IMG/VR virus record: IMGVR_UViG_3300005577_000063
Location: 1 to 35,160 of that record
Source of the DNA: a virus
Strand: one strand, 5' to 3'
DNA length: 35,160 nucleotides
Shown: one piece after another, positions 14,479 to 20,924 of the stretch
Position numbering within the stretch: the stretch's first letter is position 1
How the letters are laid out: each line of letters begins with the position of its first letter
Made by a program: the position numbers and the translations under genes
The notes under the pieces: model-generated
Seen by the model: only the letters and a program-made list of their open reading frames with translations
Told to the model about the DNA's origin: nothing
Database searches by the model: none

Positions 14479-14900
14479 GCGCAACTCCACGCCGACCAGC
14501 TGCCCGAGTAGTGAACCATCCTAGCCGTCGTCACGATTTGAGAACGACTGTTCGTCCATCTCCGCCACGGGCCTACCTTCCAGGCGTCCGGTACCTGATG
14601 TGTCACCCGTTCCGGCCAGTACATCGCCGAGTGTTGAAACAGGCCAAGGTACTGCCCGTCGTTGTCTGCGAACCGATACCAGTTGCTCTCGCACGCAGCG
14701 ACCGCAGAGAACTCCTCGATCCCACCAGGAACCGACCACTTCTGCACCACACACCTGGCAGTTCGTCGTTCTTCTCGGTCGGTCCAGACCTGATGGTCGA
14801 GGCTCTGGAATCGGCATTGGTTCTCCTGTCGTTCAGTCAGAGCTTGGGATGGTGTCGGGATTAGGGTCATACACATGGCTATGAGTAGGTACCTCAGCAT
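14475..14900 (-). CDS. Secreted lytic transglycosylase/lysozyme-like protein
   Basis: 141 residues from ATG 14900 (GTG at 14906 also possible). MLRYLLIAMCMTLIPTPSQA is a signal peptide; the mature domain has FSAVAACESNWYRFADNDGQYLGLFQHS, matching the catalytic Glu (CES) and Gly-Leu-Phe-Gln of lysozyme-like/SLT folds, which cut the glycan strand of peptidoglycan. It lies with early accessory genes, far from the holin, so a role in host wall modification during infection is as likely as lysis. Its start overlaps the upstream gene by about 68 bases, unusually long here. Confidence 0.78.
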   Translation of the reverse strand: MLRYLLIAMCMTLIPTPSQALTERQENQCRFQSLDHQVWTDREERRTARCVVQKWSVPGGIEEFSAVAACESNWYRFADNDGQYLGLFQHSAMYWPERVTHQVPDAWKVGPWRRWTNSRSQIVTTARMVHYSGSWSAWSCA

Positions 14901-15051
14901 TCCCACCTGACCTTTCTCGGACTAGAACGCGACCACACTCATGTATGAACGCACGGCCCTCTCGAGCAGCCTTCGCTGCCTCAACACCGTCAAAGGGCTT
15001 GGCGCATGTACCGCACACCGGCCTGGGTGTCGGTACTTTCTTCTTTGCCAT
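14833..15051 (-). CDS. Zinc-ribbon-like small protein
   Basis: 72 residues from ATG 15051 with GGGAGG six bases upstream (a GTG two codons earlier is less likely). MAKKKVPTPRPVCGTCAKPF carries Cys-x2-Cys, followed by FIHECGRVLV with His and Cys that could complete a zinc site. The C-terminal 25 residues are His/Pro/Asp-rich and overlap the next gene's signal peptide region. Function unknown. Confidence 0.7.
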   Translation of the reverse strand: MAKKKVPTPRPVCGTCAKPFDGVEAAKAAREGRAFIHECGRVLVRERSGGNAEVPTHSHVYDPNPDTIPSSD

Positions 15052-15062
15052 AGTCACCCTCC

Positions 15063-15090
15063 CTATGGGCAGGAGAGACTTTGCCCATAG
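15063..15090. promoter_or_regulatory. Hairpin in an intergenic leader
   Basis: Perfect 9-bp inverted repeat CTATGGGCA (15063-15071) / TGCCCATAG (15082-15090) with a 10-base loop, just upstream of the ribosome site of the minus-strand gene starting at 15051. It could be an operator, an RNA hairpin affecting translation, or a weak terminator; no T-run follows on either strand. Confidence 0.5.
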
Positions 15091-15142
15091 CTTCTTGAGG
15101 TGGATATGTGTCCGTATCGGGGTAAAACGCGGAAGGCCCCAC

Positions 15143-15301
15143 TCATTCTCCGAAGCGGGTATCCCATCTTCTGAGTCCCAAAGTCCCTCGGTCCAAGCCT
15201 GGAGTTATCCTGCCGTTTGCTTGCCCCCGCCCCCGGTTGATGCCCGATACGGATTGACCTCCCTGCCGCCTACTCCTGCGAATAGACGACAGGCAAATCA
15301 C
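15143..15301 (-). CDS. Hypothetical basic protein, 52 aa
   Basis: A GTG at 15301 overlaps the stop of the upstream gene as GTGA and opens a 52-residue frame ending TGA at 15143. The protein is Arg/Gly-rich (SVSGINRGRGQANGR, LDRGTLGLRRWDTRFGE) with no hydrophobic segment; possibly nucleic-acid binding. Evidence is the coupled start and sensible composition only. Without it, this stretch would be a 246-base gap. Below it (15052-15142) only very short overlapping frames and a hairpin are seen. Confidence 0.45.
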   Translation of the reverse strand: MICLSSIRRSRRQGGQSVSGINRGRGQANGRITPGLDRGTLGLRRWDTRFGE

Positions 15302-15801
15302 GCGGACCTAAGCTGTGCTGCTAGGGATTGCACCGCCGTTGAATTGCGACCAGTAACCGTTCCGCGTACTGGCTTGCGCCTCTGATTCTTTTTGCTACCC
15401 TGCTGTCGGCCTGTCCGGGCACGCATGTAGGTGGTCGGTGGTCGCAGTTTCACCACCTCGCCAACTACATTCATGGTACGGTCCTGCTTGTCCGGCAGGC
15501 CATTGACGATGAAGCGGTAGGCGGTCTGCTTGCCACTCGGCTGTCGCCAGGCGATGATTGCCCTGCTGGCCGACATCGCTAGGAAAAGGTCTCCAACGAT
15601 GTTCTTGCCCGCAAGGATCGCCCGCAGTTTCCGCCTTAGGCATCGACTCCCAGAACAGTTTTCCTGGTCACCGATGATTGCTCCCTTCATGTCTTGCAGG
15701 GTCACCGTTCCCTCGACAACCCCAATACGGAGGGGGGCATCCACTACTTGGCTAGGGTCAAACCCTGCATTACGCATGAGCGTCTTCCAATGGGCTCCCA
15801 T
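15298..15801 (-). CDS. Hypothetical protein with basic C-terminus
   Basis: 167 residues; ATG 15801 with GAGGGGG seven bases upstream. The first 110 residues look globular (VVDAPLRIGVVEGTVTLQDMKGAIIGDQ, AWRQPSGKQTAYRFIVNG), and the last 45 are strongly basic (RTGRQQGSKKNQRRKPVRG). The two parts suggest a small domain with a nucleic-acid-binding tail. Not recognised. It overlaps the upstream HTH-like gene by about 32 bases. Confidence 0.7.
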   Translation of the reverse strand: MGAHWKTLMRNAGFDPSQVVDAPLRIGVVEGTVTLQDMKGAIIGDQENCSGSRCLRRKLRAILAGKNIVGDLFLAMSASRAIIAWRQPSGKQTAYRFIVNGLPDKQDRTMNVVGEVVKLRPPTTYMRARTGRQQGSKKNQRRKPVRGTVTGRNSTAVQSLAAQLRSA

Positions 15802-16147
15802 GATTCACCCCCTCTCCATGGACTGGGCATCCCGGATCAGGGATGCAAGAACACTCGGACGTTTGTGCACCATGTGCACTTTCGTCCTCGTCGCCATCGT
15901 CCTCATTCCGGGGTCGTCCATTCACCCAGTAGAGGAATGTGCGCTTGTTGATACCCATCTCGCGAGCGAACCAGGATGCCGTAACGAACACGCGGCCCCG
16001 GGCATCAGTCAGGGGCTCGCCTTCTTCGCTGATGACTTGCGCGCCCTCAACCTCATGGAATAGCTTCACGAAGCCGTCTCGGTAGCGTTCAGCCCTAGCA
16101 TGTAGTTGGCTGACCTTGACCGGCTTGACCTTGCGGATGGTTGTCAT
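15770..16147 (-). CDS. Putative helix-turn-helix protein
   Basis: 125 residues, ATG 16147 overlapping the upstream stop by 4 bases. VTASWFAREMGINKRTFLYWVNG (about residues 55-77) fits a helix-turn-helix recognition unit. N-terminus basic (TTIRKVKPVKVSQLHARAERYR); C-terminus Asp/Glu-rich with CSCIPDPGCPVHG, possibly zinc-binding. A regulatory role is an inference from the HTH. Confidence 0.65.
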   Translation of the reverse strand: MTTIRKVKPVKVSQLHARAERYRDGFVKLFHEVEGAQVISEEGEPLTDARGRVFVTASWFAREMGINKRTFLYWVNGRPRNEDDGDEDESAHGAQTSECSCIPDPGCPVHGEGVNHGSPLEDAHA

Positions 16148-16833
16148 AGTGCTTCCCTATCCCTCATCTCGCCGCAGCCCTCACACTTCAACTTGCCGTG
16201 AAGGCCGGTCGGCTGCCAATCGTGAGTATGCGAGGGAGAGGCCGGTTCCTTCCCCTTGGATTCGACCCCTCCCCCACGATCCTCGGACGCACCTGCTGGA
16301 GTGACGGACGGGGAGTCTGTCGATGGATATGCGCTTGATGCGTCCGAAGTCTTGCGTAGCCAGGCATACATCTGCTCGGCTAGTGGCTCCCACGCGAACT
16401 CAGGCAGATTGACCGCCTGCATCAGTGCGGTCCTTCGGTCCATCCGTTCCTGGATGAACTGGTCATGTTCAGGGGAACGGGCCGTCCGTACAACGCCGGC
16501 GCTGGGCCCTCTCGGCTCGGCACCGCCCCCCTGAACGCCTGGGGCGGTGTATGTAGCTGCACCACCCGGAGTTCCAAATCCTAGGATCTTCCAGGCCGGC
16601 TTACCGCTCTTGGTCGGGGCCTTGGGTTCCAGGGTGAAGTCGAGCTCCTGCCCGATGGCCTCTTGGAGTAGCCCCTGAACCTCGAGGGCAGCGTCCATGT
16701 CCTTCCGGCCAGCCGATCCAACCTCACCATCGGTGAAGAACGCGGTGACGTAGTAGACGAACTCGCCTTCTCGGTGGGGGTTCTTCCATTCGTTGATGTC
16801 GTCGATGACGCTGGCTACTTCCTTGAGAGTCAC
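16144..16833 (-). CDS. Hypothetical protein, possible ssDNA-binding/OB-fold
   Basis: 229 residues from GTG 16833, GGAGG seven bases upstream and a GTGA overlap with the gene before. The N-terminal half (EFVYYVTAFFTDGEVGSAGRKD...DFTLEPKAPTKSGKPAWKILGFG) is strand-rich with Lys and Trp and resembles OB-fold ssDNA-binding proteins of phages. A Gly/Pro/Ser-rich linker leads to a C-terminal HDW...LKCEGCGEMRD zinc-like tip. No standard SSB acidic tail is seen. Assignment tentative. Confidence 0.65.
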   Translation of the reverse strand: MTLKEVASVIDDINEWKNPHREGEFVYYVTAFFTDGEVGSAGRKDMDAALEVQGLLQEAIGQELDFTLEPKAPTKSGKPAWKILGFGTPGGAATYTAPGVQGGGAEPRGPSAGVVRTARSPEHDQFIQERMDRRTALMQAVNLPEFAWEPLAEQMYAWLRKTSDASSAYPSTDSPSVTPAGASEDRGGGVESKGKEPASPSHTHDWQPTGLHGKLKCEGCGEMRDREAL

Positions 16834-16982
16834 TCCGATACCTCCGCTACTGGATCGCCCTCATCGATGAACTTGAGCGTGATAGGGCCAGGGCAACGCA
16901 GGTCGTGGGTGTCGAGTTCCTCGACATACTTGAGGACGGCACCGCAGTCTCGGCACACCTTCTTGATGGCCAGGGGAATCAT
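16830..16982 (-). CDS. Zinc-ribbon microprotein, 50 aa
   Basis: ATG 16982 overlaps the upstream stop as ATGA, and its TGA overlaps the next GTG as GTGA. KVCRDCGAVLKYVEELDTHDLRCPG gives Cys-x2-Cys...Cys (with His nearby), a rubredoxin-like knuckle. 50 residues, acidic C-terminus. It belongs to a series of small zinc proteins in the early region. Function unknown. Confidence 0.65.
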   Translation of the reverse strand: MIPLAIKKVCRDCGAVLKYVEELDTHDLRCPGPITLKFIDEGDPVAEVSE

Positions 16983-17146
16983 TGGGGAGGCACATCCGTC
17001 TCGTCATCGACGATGCCACCGATGCTTGGCTTGATATCTATGCCGTCGCCATTTCCCAGCTTTATGAACTTCCCAAGCAAGACTCCGATGACGATGCTCA
17101 ACAAGAGCCATGCACCGATGATGAGCCAGCCCATAGTGGGACTCAT
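16979..17146 (-). CDS. Single-span membrane protein, 55 aa
   Basis: ATG 17146, three bases after the stop of the lipoprotein gene; TGA overlaps the next ATG by 4 bases. MSPTMGWLIIGAWLLLSIVI begins an N-terminal transmembrane helix that runs to about residue 25, then a basic KFIKLGNG and an acidic cytoplasmic tail (IVDDETDVPPQ). Together with the neighbouring lipoprotein it suggests an envelope-active pair. Function unknown. Confidence 0.65.
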   Translation of the reverse strand: MSPTMGWLIIGAWLLLSIVIGVLLGKFIKLGNGDGIDIKPSIGGIVDDETDVPPQ

Positions 17147-17148
17147 GG

Positions 17149-17445
17149 CTAGCACCGACTCACAAGCTCGTTGAAGGTGTCGATGGCCTGGTCATAGTCC
17201 GGATACTCAGACATGAACCCCTGAACGAAGGCATCCCGACTGGCGTCCACGCCGAGCTCGTCCACGTAGCCACAGAACTCAGCCACGGTGCCGGGGTGCA
17301 GGGCCTCGTAGGTGTCCACGAAGCTCCCTGACTCGCTGCTCCCCCCCACGTTCTCAATCGGGGTGGTGGTCGGTGCATCGGTGGAACTACCGCAGGCCGT
17401 GAGGATCACGGCGACAGCGGCTAGAGCAATCAGTGCCTTCTTCAT
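17149..17445 (-). CDS. Phage-encoded lipoprotein
   Basis: 98 residues. MKKALIALAAVAVILTACGS is a lipoprotein signal peptide with lipobox LTAC (Cys at 18), so the mature protein should be lipid-anchored outside the membrane. The mature domain starts with a Ser/Thr-rich tether, then an acidic helical domain with Cys at FCGYVDE and a C-terminal SRC, probably a disulfide. GGGAGGG upstream. Lipoproteins of several phages block superinfection by binding receptors or injection machinery; that role is an inference here. Confidence 0.85.
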   Translation of the reverse strand: MKKALIALAAVAVILTACGSSTDAPTTTPIENVGGSSESGSFVDTYEALHPGTVAEFCGYVDELGVDASRDAFVQGFMSEYPDYDQAIDTFNELVSRC

Positions 17446-17798
17446 CTCGTCCCTCCCTTTCGAGGTAGAACGCCTACATCCCTGAGCAGCCGTTTCACGG
17501 CGTCGTCACAGGGTTGGCAGTACGGGTCACCGCACGGCCATTGGTGAGGTTCAGGGGGGCGGTGGGCCCTTCGCTCGACAGCGCTTTCCGTTCCGCCCCC
17601 CTGAACGTAGTTGGTCATCCGCTTGCGTAGGTTGATCGCCCACTGGGTTGAGCCGAACAGCCTCGCCTTGAGCAGTTCACCCATCGTCCGTAGGCCACGG
17701 CTGTTCTCAGCGAATAGTTCGGTCTCTACCCGCCGGCCTTGTTCGATGGTGGTGATGAGATCGGCCCGCTCAAGCTGGTACTTCGACAGCCCGCTCAT
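17442..17798 (-). CDS. Hypothetical protein, 118 aa
   Basis: Helical, basic N-terminal region (SKYQLERADLITTIEQGRRVETELFAENSRGLRTMGELLKARLFG), then a segment with HQWPCGDPYCQPCDDAVKRLL, giving Cys residues spaced for zinc binding, and a basic C-terminus. It overlaps both neighbours by 4 bases. Possibly nucleic-acid binding; no family recognised. Confidence 0.68.
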   Translation of the reverse strand: MSGLSKYQLERADLITTIEQGRRVETELFAENSRGLRTMGELLKARLFGSTQWAINLRKRMTNYVQGGGTESAVERRAHRPPEPHQWPCGDPYCQPCDDAVKRLLRDVGVLPRKGGTR

Positions 17799-17992
17799 GG
17801 CCTGCCGTCCATCTCATCGAGCATGGCCACGATCAGTTCCCGGCCTATCTCGCAGAAGTGGTCTTCGGTGTACCGATCTCCGATATGGCAGAAGAAGCAC
17901 TTGAAGAAATGGCGACCGAAGGCTTCGGCGGCGTCCCGCACGGCCCAGTAGGACTGGGGTATCAGAGGTTCGGCGGGGGTTACTTGTTCCAT
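17795..17992 (-). CDS. Hypothetical small cysteine/histidine-rich protein, 65 aa
   Basis: ATG 17992 with GGAGGG upstream. The centre FGRHFFKCFFCHIGDRYTEDHFC carries three Cys and three His compatible with a zinc site. Overlaps the leaderless first gene of the operon by 13 bases and the next by 4. Function unknown. Confidence 0.65.
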   Translation of the reverse strand: MEQVTPAEPLIPQSYWAVRDAAEAFGRHFFKCFFCHIGDRYTEDHFCEIGRELIVAMLDEMDGRP

Positions 17993-18381
17993 CTCGGCCC
18001 TCCGATGAAGTGGACGGTGCAGCCTGCGGTGGTGAATCCCCAGACCTCGCAGGCGCTACGGTTCGTCTTAGCGGGCCAGAACAGGCCCTTCTCCTCGACG
18101 ATGAACGGGCGGACCTTCTCTACGCCATCGATGGCCTCGAGAGCGTTGTGCCGGTAGCAGTAGGTGGTGGAGTACGGCGGGGGGAGGGCTGGATCCTGGG
18201 AGGGAGTGCCCTCGACCCCCGCCGCACGGTGATGCTCCGGGGGGCGGTGGCGGGGCGGTGAGTCCCCGCCAACAGCCCGTTGCTGCTGCGGAACGACCCC
18301 GCTCCCCGGAACGAATCCGACGCTTGGAACTACGTCGGTAGGTTTGGCGAAACGTACATTCTCGGCGCGTCCCGGATCCAT
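17980..18381 (-). CDS. First gene of the leftward operon, probably leaderless
   Basis: 133 residues from ATG 18381. The N-terminal 70 residues are Pro/Arg-rich and low in complexity; the C-terminal half (YSTTYCYRHNALEAIDGVEKVRPFIVEEKGLFWPAKTNRSACEVWGF) looks globular. No ribosome site precedes the ATG, but a TTGACG/TACAAA promoter ends 7 bases before it, so transcription should start at the ATG itself. Leaderless mRNAs are common in Actinobacteria. A start further inside is the alternative, since the Pro-rich part could be untranslated. Function unknown. Confidence 0.6.
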   Translation of the reverse strand: MDPGRAENVRFAKPTDVVPSVGFVPGSGVVPQQQRAVGGDSPPRHRPPEHHRAAGVEGTPSQDPALPPPYSTTYCYRHNALEAIDGVEKVRPFIVEEKGLFWPAKTNRSACEVWGFTTAGCTVHFIGGPRWNK

Positions 18382-18388
18382 GGGAAGG

Positions 18389-18418
18389 TTTGTACTCCCT
18401 AATCCACCCTCGCGTCAA
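18389..18418 (-). promoter_or_regulatory. Leftward early promoter (leaderless)
   Basis: Minus strand TTGACG (18418-18413), 18-base spacer, TACAAA (18394-18389). The A of the first ATG (18381) is 8 bases beyond the -10, the expected transcription start. It would drive the early leftward genes, divergent from the plus-strand regulator. Confidence 0.6.
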
Positions 18419-18572
18419 CCCTATCGGCAAGATTCTGGGAAATCTTTCACCACAACATCTTGTGTCCCCCGAACGCACCACGCGTCCGATCTGGCCCACA
18501 CGGACGCGGTGCGTAGTCCGTCGTGCGTATGGGTTACAGCGTTGTAGTGCAAGGGTTTCACTTCAGGGGGAC

Positions 18573-18601
18573 TTGACGGGAAGGGGTTTTGACGTTCTAA
18601 T
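18573..18601 (+). promoter_or_regulatory. Rightward promoter of the HTH gene
   Basis: TTGACG (18573-18578), 17-base spacer, TCTAAT (18596-18601), five of six consensus bases in each box. A second TTGACG lies at 18589-18594, so the region has a direct repeat that might be an operator. The 5' leader of about 20 bases carries GGGAGGGAGGG before the ATG at 18629. Confidence 0.7.
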
Positions 18602-18628
18602 CTTCCCGTTCAAACCTGGGAGGGAGGG

Positions 18629-18970
18629 ATGGTGAGTCTTCCCCAGATAGAGGCAGAGCTCGTCTCATGGATTCGGGCAGCCAGTCAGGATCGGCGTCTT
18701 TCGACGATGGGTGTCCGGGACGGGATGCGCGATCTCGGGGTTGAAGTCCACCCCAAAACTGTCGAGACGTGGTTCCGGGGTACTGCCATGCCGGGGTACG
18801 CGAACCTTGTCGCGTTAGCCCAGCTGTTCCACGAACTGCCCCCTGTTCTGGCAGAGGTTTGCCCCGAAAGAACCGAATCAGTGGTAGTGGTCGAGGATCA
18901 TTCACCCGACACCTCTGACACTGGATCTGGGGCTCGAGGTCATCCCAGGGACGAGCCTCCTCAAGGCTGA
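18629..18970 (+). CDS. HTH transcriptional regulator, putative phage repressor-like
   Basis: 113 residues. Residues 1-75 read as a five-helix DNA-binding domain: LPQIEAELVSWIRAASQ, STMGVRDGMRDLGVEVHPKTVETWFRGTAMPG (HTH), then NLVALAQLFHELPPVL; similar domains occur in actinobacterial regulators. The rest is an acidic/Gly-rich tail without a recognisable sensor or cleavage domain. Divergent from the leftward operon with promoters of both in the 247-base gap, the usual place for a master switch. With no integrase, a lysogeny role is uncertain. Confidence 0.82.
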   Translation: MVSLPQIEAELVSWIRAASQDRRLSTMGVRDGMRDLGVEVHPKTVETWFRGTAMPGYANLVALAQLFHELPPVLAEVCPERTESVVVVEDHSPDTSDTGSGARGHPRDEPPQG

Positions 18971-19061
18971 TCGAGCCTGGGGGGATGCCACACCAGGATT
19001 CCCTGGTCTCAGAGTCCAGGAAATGCCATTGGGTACCGCCGACCGATCTGAACGCTTCCAT
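18900..19061 (-). pseudogene. Antisense zinc-knuckle ORF overlapping the HTH gene tail
   Basis: From ATG 19061 the minus strand encodes MEAFRSVGGTQWHFLDSETR, then ESWCGIPPGS...DLEPQIQCQRCR: the His...Cys-Gly...Cys-x2-Cys layout of small actinophage zinc proteins. The frame stays open to 18597 but after about 52 residues it only mirrors the HTH gene. Either a short gene with a lost stop, a genuine antisense gene, or chance. No good ribosome site is visible. The remaining 19062-19181 holds no convincing gene. Confidence 0.3.
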
Positions 19062-19181
19062 CTAAGGGGCATCGGCAGTATTCCCTAGTACCTGACCCCA
19101 GGGCAAGGCTAGAAATGGATTAGAATCGCTCTCAGAGGCCCTAGCGGGGCAAATTACAGAGGTGTTCTTTCCCGGAGGGTA

Positions 19182-19210
19182 TTGACGGGAGGATTCGGTA
19201 GGGATAGGTT
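19182..19210 (+). promoter_or_regulatory. Promoter of the 67-aa plus-strand gene
   Basis: TTGACG (19182-19187), 17-base spacer, TAGGTT (19205-19210; fits TANNNT). The -35 block TTGACGGGAGG matches TTGACGGGAAG of the HTH promoter at ten of eleven positions, so both may share a regulator or arise by duplication. Confidence 0.55.
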
Positions 19211-19243
19211 TGCCTCACATACTGAGACCTTGGGAGGGAAGCC

Positions 19244-19447
19244 ATGGAAACCAAGTACGCGCAGGAAGCCGAAGAACGCTTCCACGCCGCTTTCAAAGAG
19301 TTCTACGCAGCGGGCCTCAAGCTTGCCGAGGCATTCGATGACGTTGATTTCAACGCCGATGAGAGATTCCCACTCCCCGACAGGCTGCGCCCGCCGATGA
19401 GCCTTGATGAGTGGATGTACGAACTTTCAGCACACTACGACGCCTAG
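19244..19447 (+). CDS. Hypothetical acidic protein, 67 aa
   Basis: METKYAQEAEERFHAAFKEF begins an acidic, largely helical small protein ending LDEWMYELSAHYDA. GGGAGGGAAGCC precedes the ATG and it has its own promoter. Being one of only two genes in the divergent early unit, it may be an immediate-early host-takeover protein or an antirepressor (inference). No family recognised. Its stop lies within the convergent terminator hairpin. Confidence 0.75.
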   Translation: METKYAQEAEERFHAAFKEFYAAGLKLAEAFDDVDFNADERFPLPDRLRPPMSLDEWMYELSAHYDA

Positions 19448-19466
19448 GGTCTCCACACCCTAGGCG
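19441..19466. terminator. Bidirectional hairpin at the convergent gene junction
   Basis: CGCCTAGGGT / ACCCTAGGCG, a perfect 10-bp stem with a 6-base loop (CTCCAC). The CTAG at 19444-19447 supplies the stop codons of both converging genes. On the plus side GTTT follows; on the minus side no T-run. It separates the two ends of the circular operon and probably terminates both. Confidence 0.75.
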
Positions 19467-20013
19467 GTTTGAGCCAGTCGCGTTTCAATAATTCCCGCCT
19501 CAGGGCGATATGCTGTTTCACGTCCCCAACTACACGTCTCTTTGTCTTATCGATCCCCTCAGGGGTCAGGCGGTTGGCCTCCCGCCAGTCAGCCTGGCCC
19601 ATCCCGACCTTGCGGACCCGGACCCCCAGCATCTTTGCTAGGTTCTCCTGGGAGCCCGATACACCACCCTTGCGCTTCAGATCGGTATACGTATCGCAAG
19701 TCAATTTGGGAGGCAGGGGGGATAGGCCTTGTTCTAGCAAAGCTCCGTTCAGGATGCGTAGGTCATGCTTCACGATATTGTGGCCCGTAATCAGATCGGC
19801 CTGGACGTAGGCGGCGACGAAGCCGAGGAGCATGGTGCGTGAGGGCACCTCGCCCAGGCACAGGGCGTGGATAGGTCCGGGCTCTCCGATGAACTTCCAA
19901 GCTATAGCGGTGATCTCGGAAAATGTGAAGTCCTCGCCTACATAGTTGAGAGGGCGGTTCTCTATGTCTAGGTCGAGCATTCGGAGGGCTCTACGTTTTC
20001 GCCAGGTCGCCAC
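19444..20013 (-). CDS. DEDD-type 3'-5' exonuclease
   Basis: 189 residues, GTG 20013 directly after the Dam stop. DLDIENRP (Exo I, Asp-x-Glu), LITGHNIVKHDLRILNGALL (Exo II Asp) and VVGDVKQHIALRREL (Exo III Asp) match the RNase H-like exonuclease fold of the DnaQ/PolB proofreading type, but no polymerase domain is present. It may process phage or host DNA or trim recombination intermediates. Last gene of the leftward transcript. Confidence 0.8.
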   Translation of the reverse strand: MATWRKRRALRMLDLDIENRPLNYVGEDFTFSEITAIAWKFIGEPGPIHALCLGEVPSRTMLLGFVAAYVQADLITGHNIVKHDLRILNGALLEQGLSPLPPKLTCDTYTDLKRKGGVSGSQENLAKMLGVRVRKVGMGQADWREANRLTPEGIDKTKRRVVGDVKQHIALRRELLKRDWLKPPRVWRP

Positions 20014-20664
20014 TCAGCGCCCCGAGCGCTCTATCTCGGCATTGGCGAGCGCAACCAACTCCCGCCCTATGATTCCGTGCACGTTATGAGCTATCGTGCC
20101 CGGGGCACTCTCAAATCCGATATTGATATGAGAGTCACCCGCAATAGGGAACACCTTGAACTTCACGCTTTGGCCGGGTCGCCAGATGACAACGACGCTA
20201 GCGAAGAACCCCGAAGCCCGATAAGGCCCATCCGTAAGGAAGCGCACTCGCCCCCGGATGTATCGAACCTCGGCATGTCCGACAACATCATCGTGCCACC
20301 ATGCGAGGTCGGTAGAAGCGGGCAGCAGACCAACTACTAATGCCCCACGCTCTGCTGATTCACGGGCCTTCCGGGTCCATGCATAAACCTCGCGCCCATA
20401 TGGCGGGTTCATAAACACTCGTTCGTCGTACCAATCCTGTTCGAGGCCGTTATCCTGTTCGGTGTAGTAGTTAGCAACACCGAGCGGGTTATCCGCGGTT
20501 GTACATGGGTCTAGCGTGAACTGGAACTCCTCGTTCAGGGGGTCAAACACCTCGGGTGGAGTGCGCCACTCCCGACCCTTACCGTTGTAGCGCCCGTTGT
20601 TCTTAGCTTTCATGCCACCGAGTACCGCAGGGTTGTCACTCGCCCCTATCGTCCGGCGATTCAC
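20014..20664 (-). CDS. DNA N6-adenine methyltransferase (phage Dam-like)
   Basis: 216 residues matching the phage Dam family (PF05869 type): EWRTPPEVFDPLNEEFQFTLDPCT, the NPPYGR catalytic motif at about residues 87-92, LVVGLLPASTDLAWWHDDV, and VRYIRGRVRF. It methylates adenine N6 with SAM. A sensible role is protection from host restriction. ATG 20664 overlaps the upstream stop by 4 bases. Confidence 0.9.
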   Translation of the reverse strand: MNRRTIGASDNPAVLGGMKAKNNGRYNGKGREWRTPPEVFDPLNEEFQFTLDPCTTADNPLGVANYYTEQDNGLEQDWYDERVFMNPPYGREVYAWTRKARESAERGALVVGLLPASTDLAWWHDDVVGHAEVRYIRGRVRFLTDGPYRASGFFASVVVIWRPGQSVKFKVFPIAGDSHINIGFESAPGTIAHNVHGIIGRELVALANAEIERSGR

Positions 20665-20924
20665 TTCTTCGCCTTGATCGCGGGCCGCAGTTGCCGACTG
20701 AGTAGGTCATCGACCCACCGAGTTGCCTCATCCTCGAGTTCTACGAGGCTACCTGTCTCGATGGCTGCGACGTACTTCTCCCAAGAGGCGGTGAGCATCT
20801 CGTTCAGGAGTTCCTCCCGGAAGTTCTGGATCCTGGTGTCGAGGTCTCGTGTGACCTGACGGCGGATACGGTTCCAGGTCAGGTCGGTCTCATCCTTCTC
20901 GCGATAGCGGGCCGTATCATTCAC
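20661..20924 (-). CDS. Hypothetical charged helical protein, 87 aa
   Basis: Starts at GTG 20924. Almost entirely charged helix: DDTARYREKDETDLTWNR-type N-terminus, LDTRIQNFREELLNEMLTASWEKYVAAIE, ending with a basic RQLRPAIKAKK. No motif. It overlaps both neighbours (8 and 4 bases). Function unknown. Confidence 0.7.
   Translation of the reverse strand: MNDTARYREKDETDLTWNRIRRQVTRDLDTRIQNFREELLNEMLTASWEKYVAAIETGSLVELEDEATRWVDDLLSRQLRPAIKAKK

Noticed and set aside
15063-15146. A 27-residue frame (ATG 15146) overlapping the preceding stop as ATGA, and a 49-residue GTG frame over the same DNA.
   Set aside because: Both are very short, overlap each other or the next gene, and lie on a hairpin; neither has a ribosome site or recognisable sequence.
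15091-15297. Possible tRNA-like segments (GGTCAATCC and similar).
   Set aside because: No acceptor stem, anticodon arm or T-loop consensus could be assembled on either strand.
18597-18900. Continuation of the antisense zinc-knuckle frame across the HTH gene.
   Set aside because: Low-complexity Pro/Arg/Gly sequence that mirrors a well-supported plus-strand gene with promoter and ribosome site.
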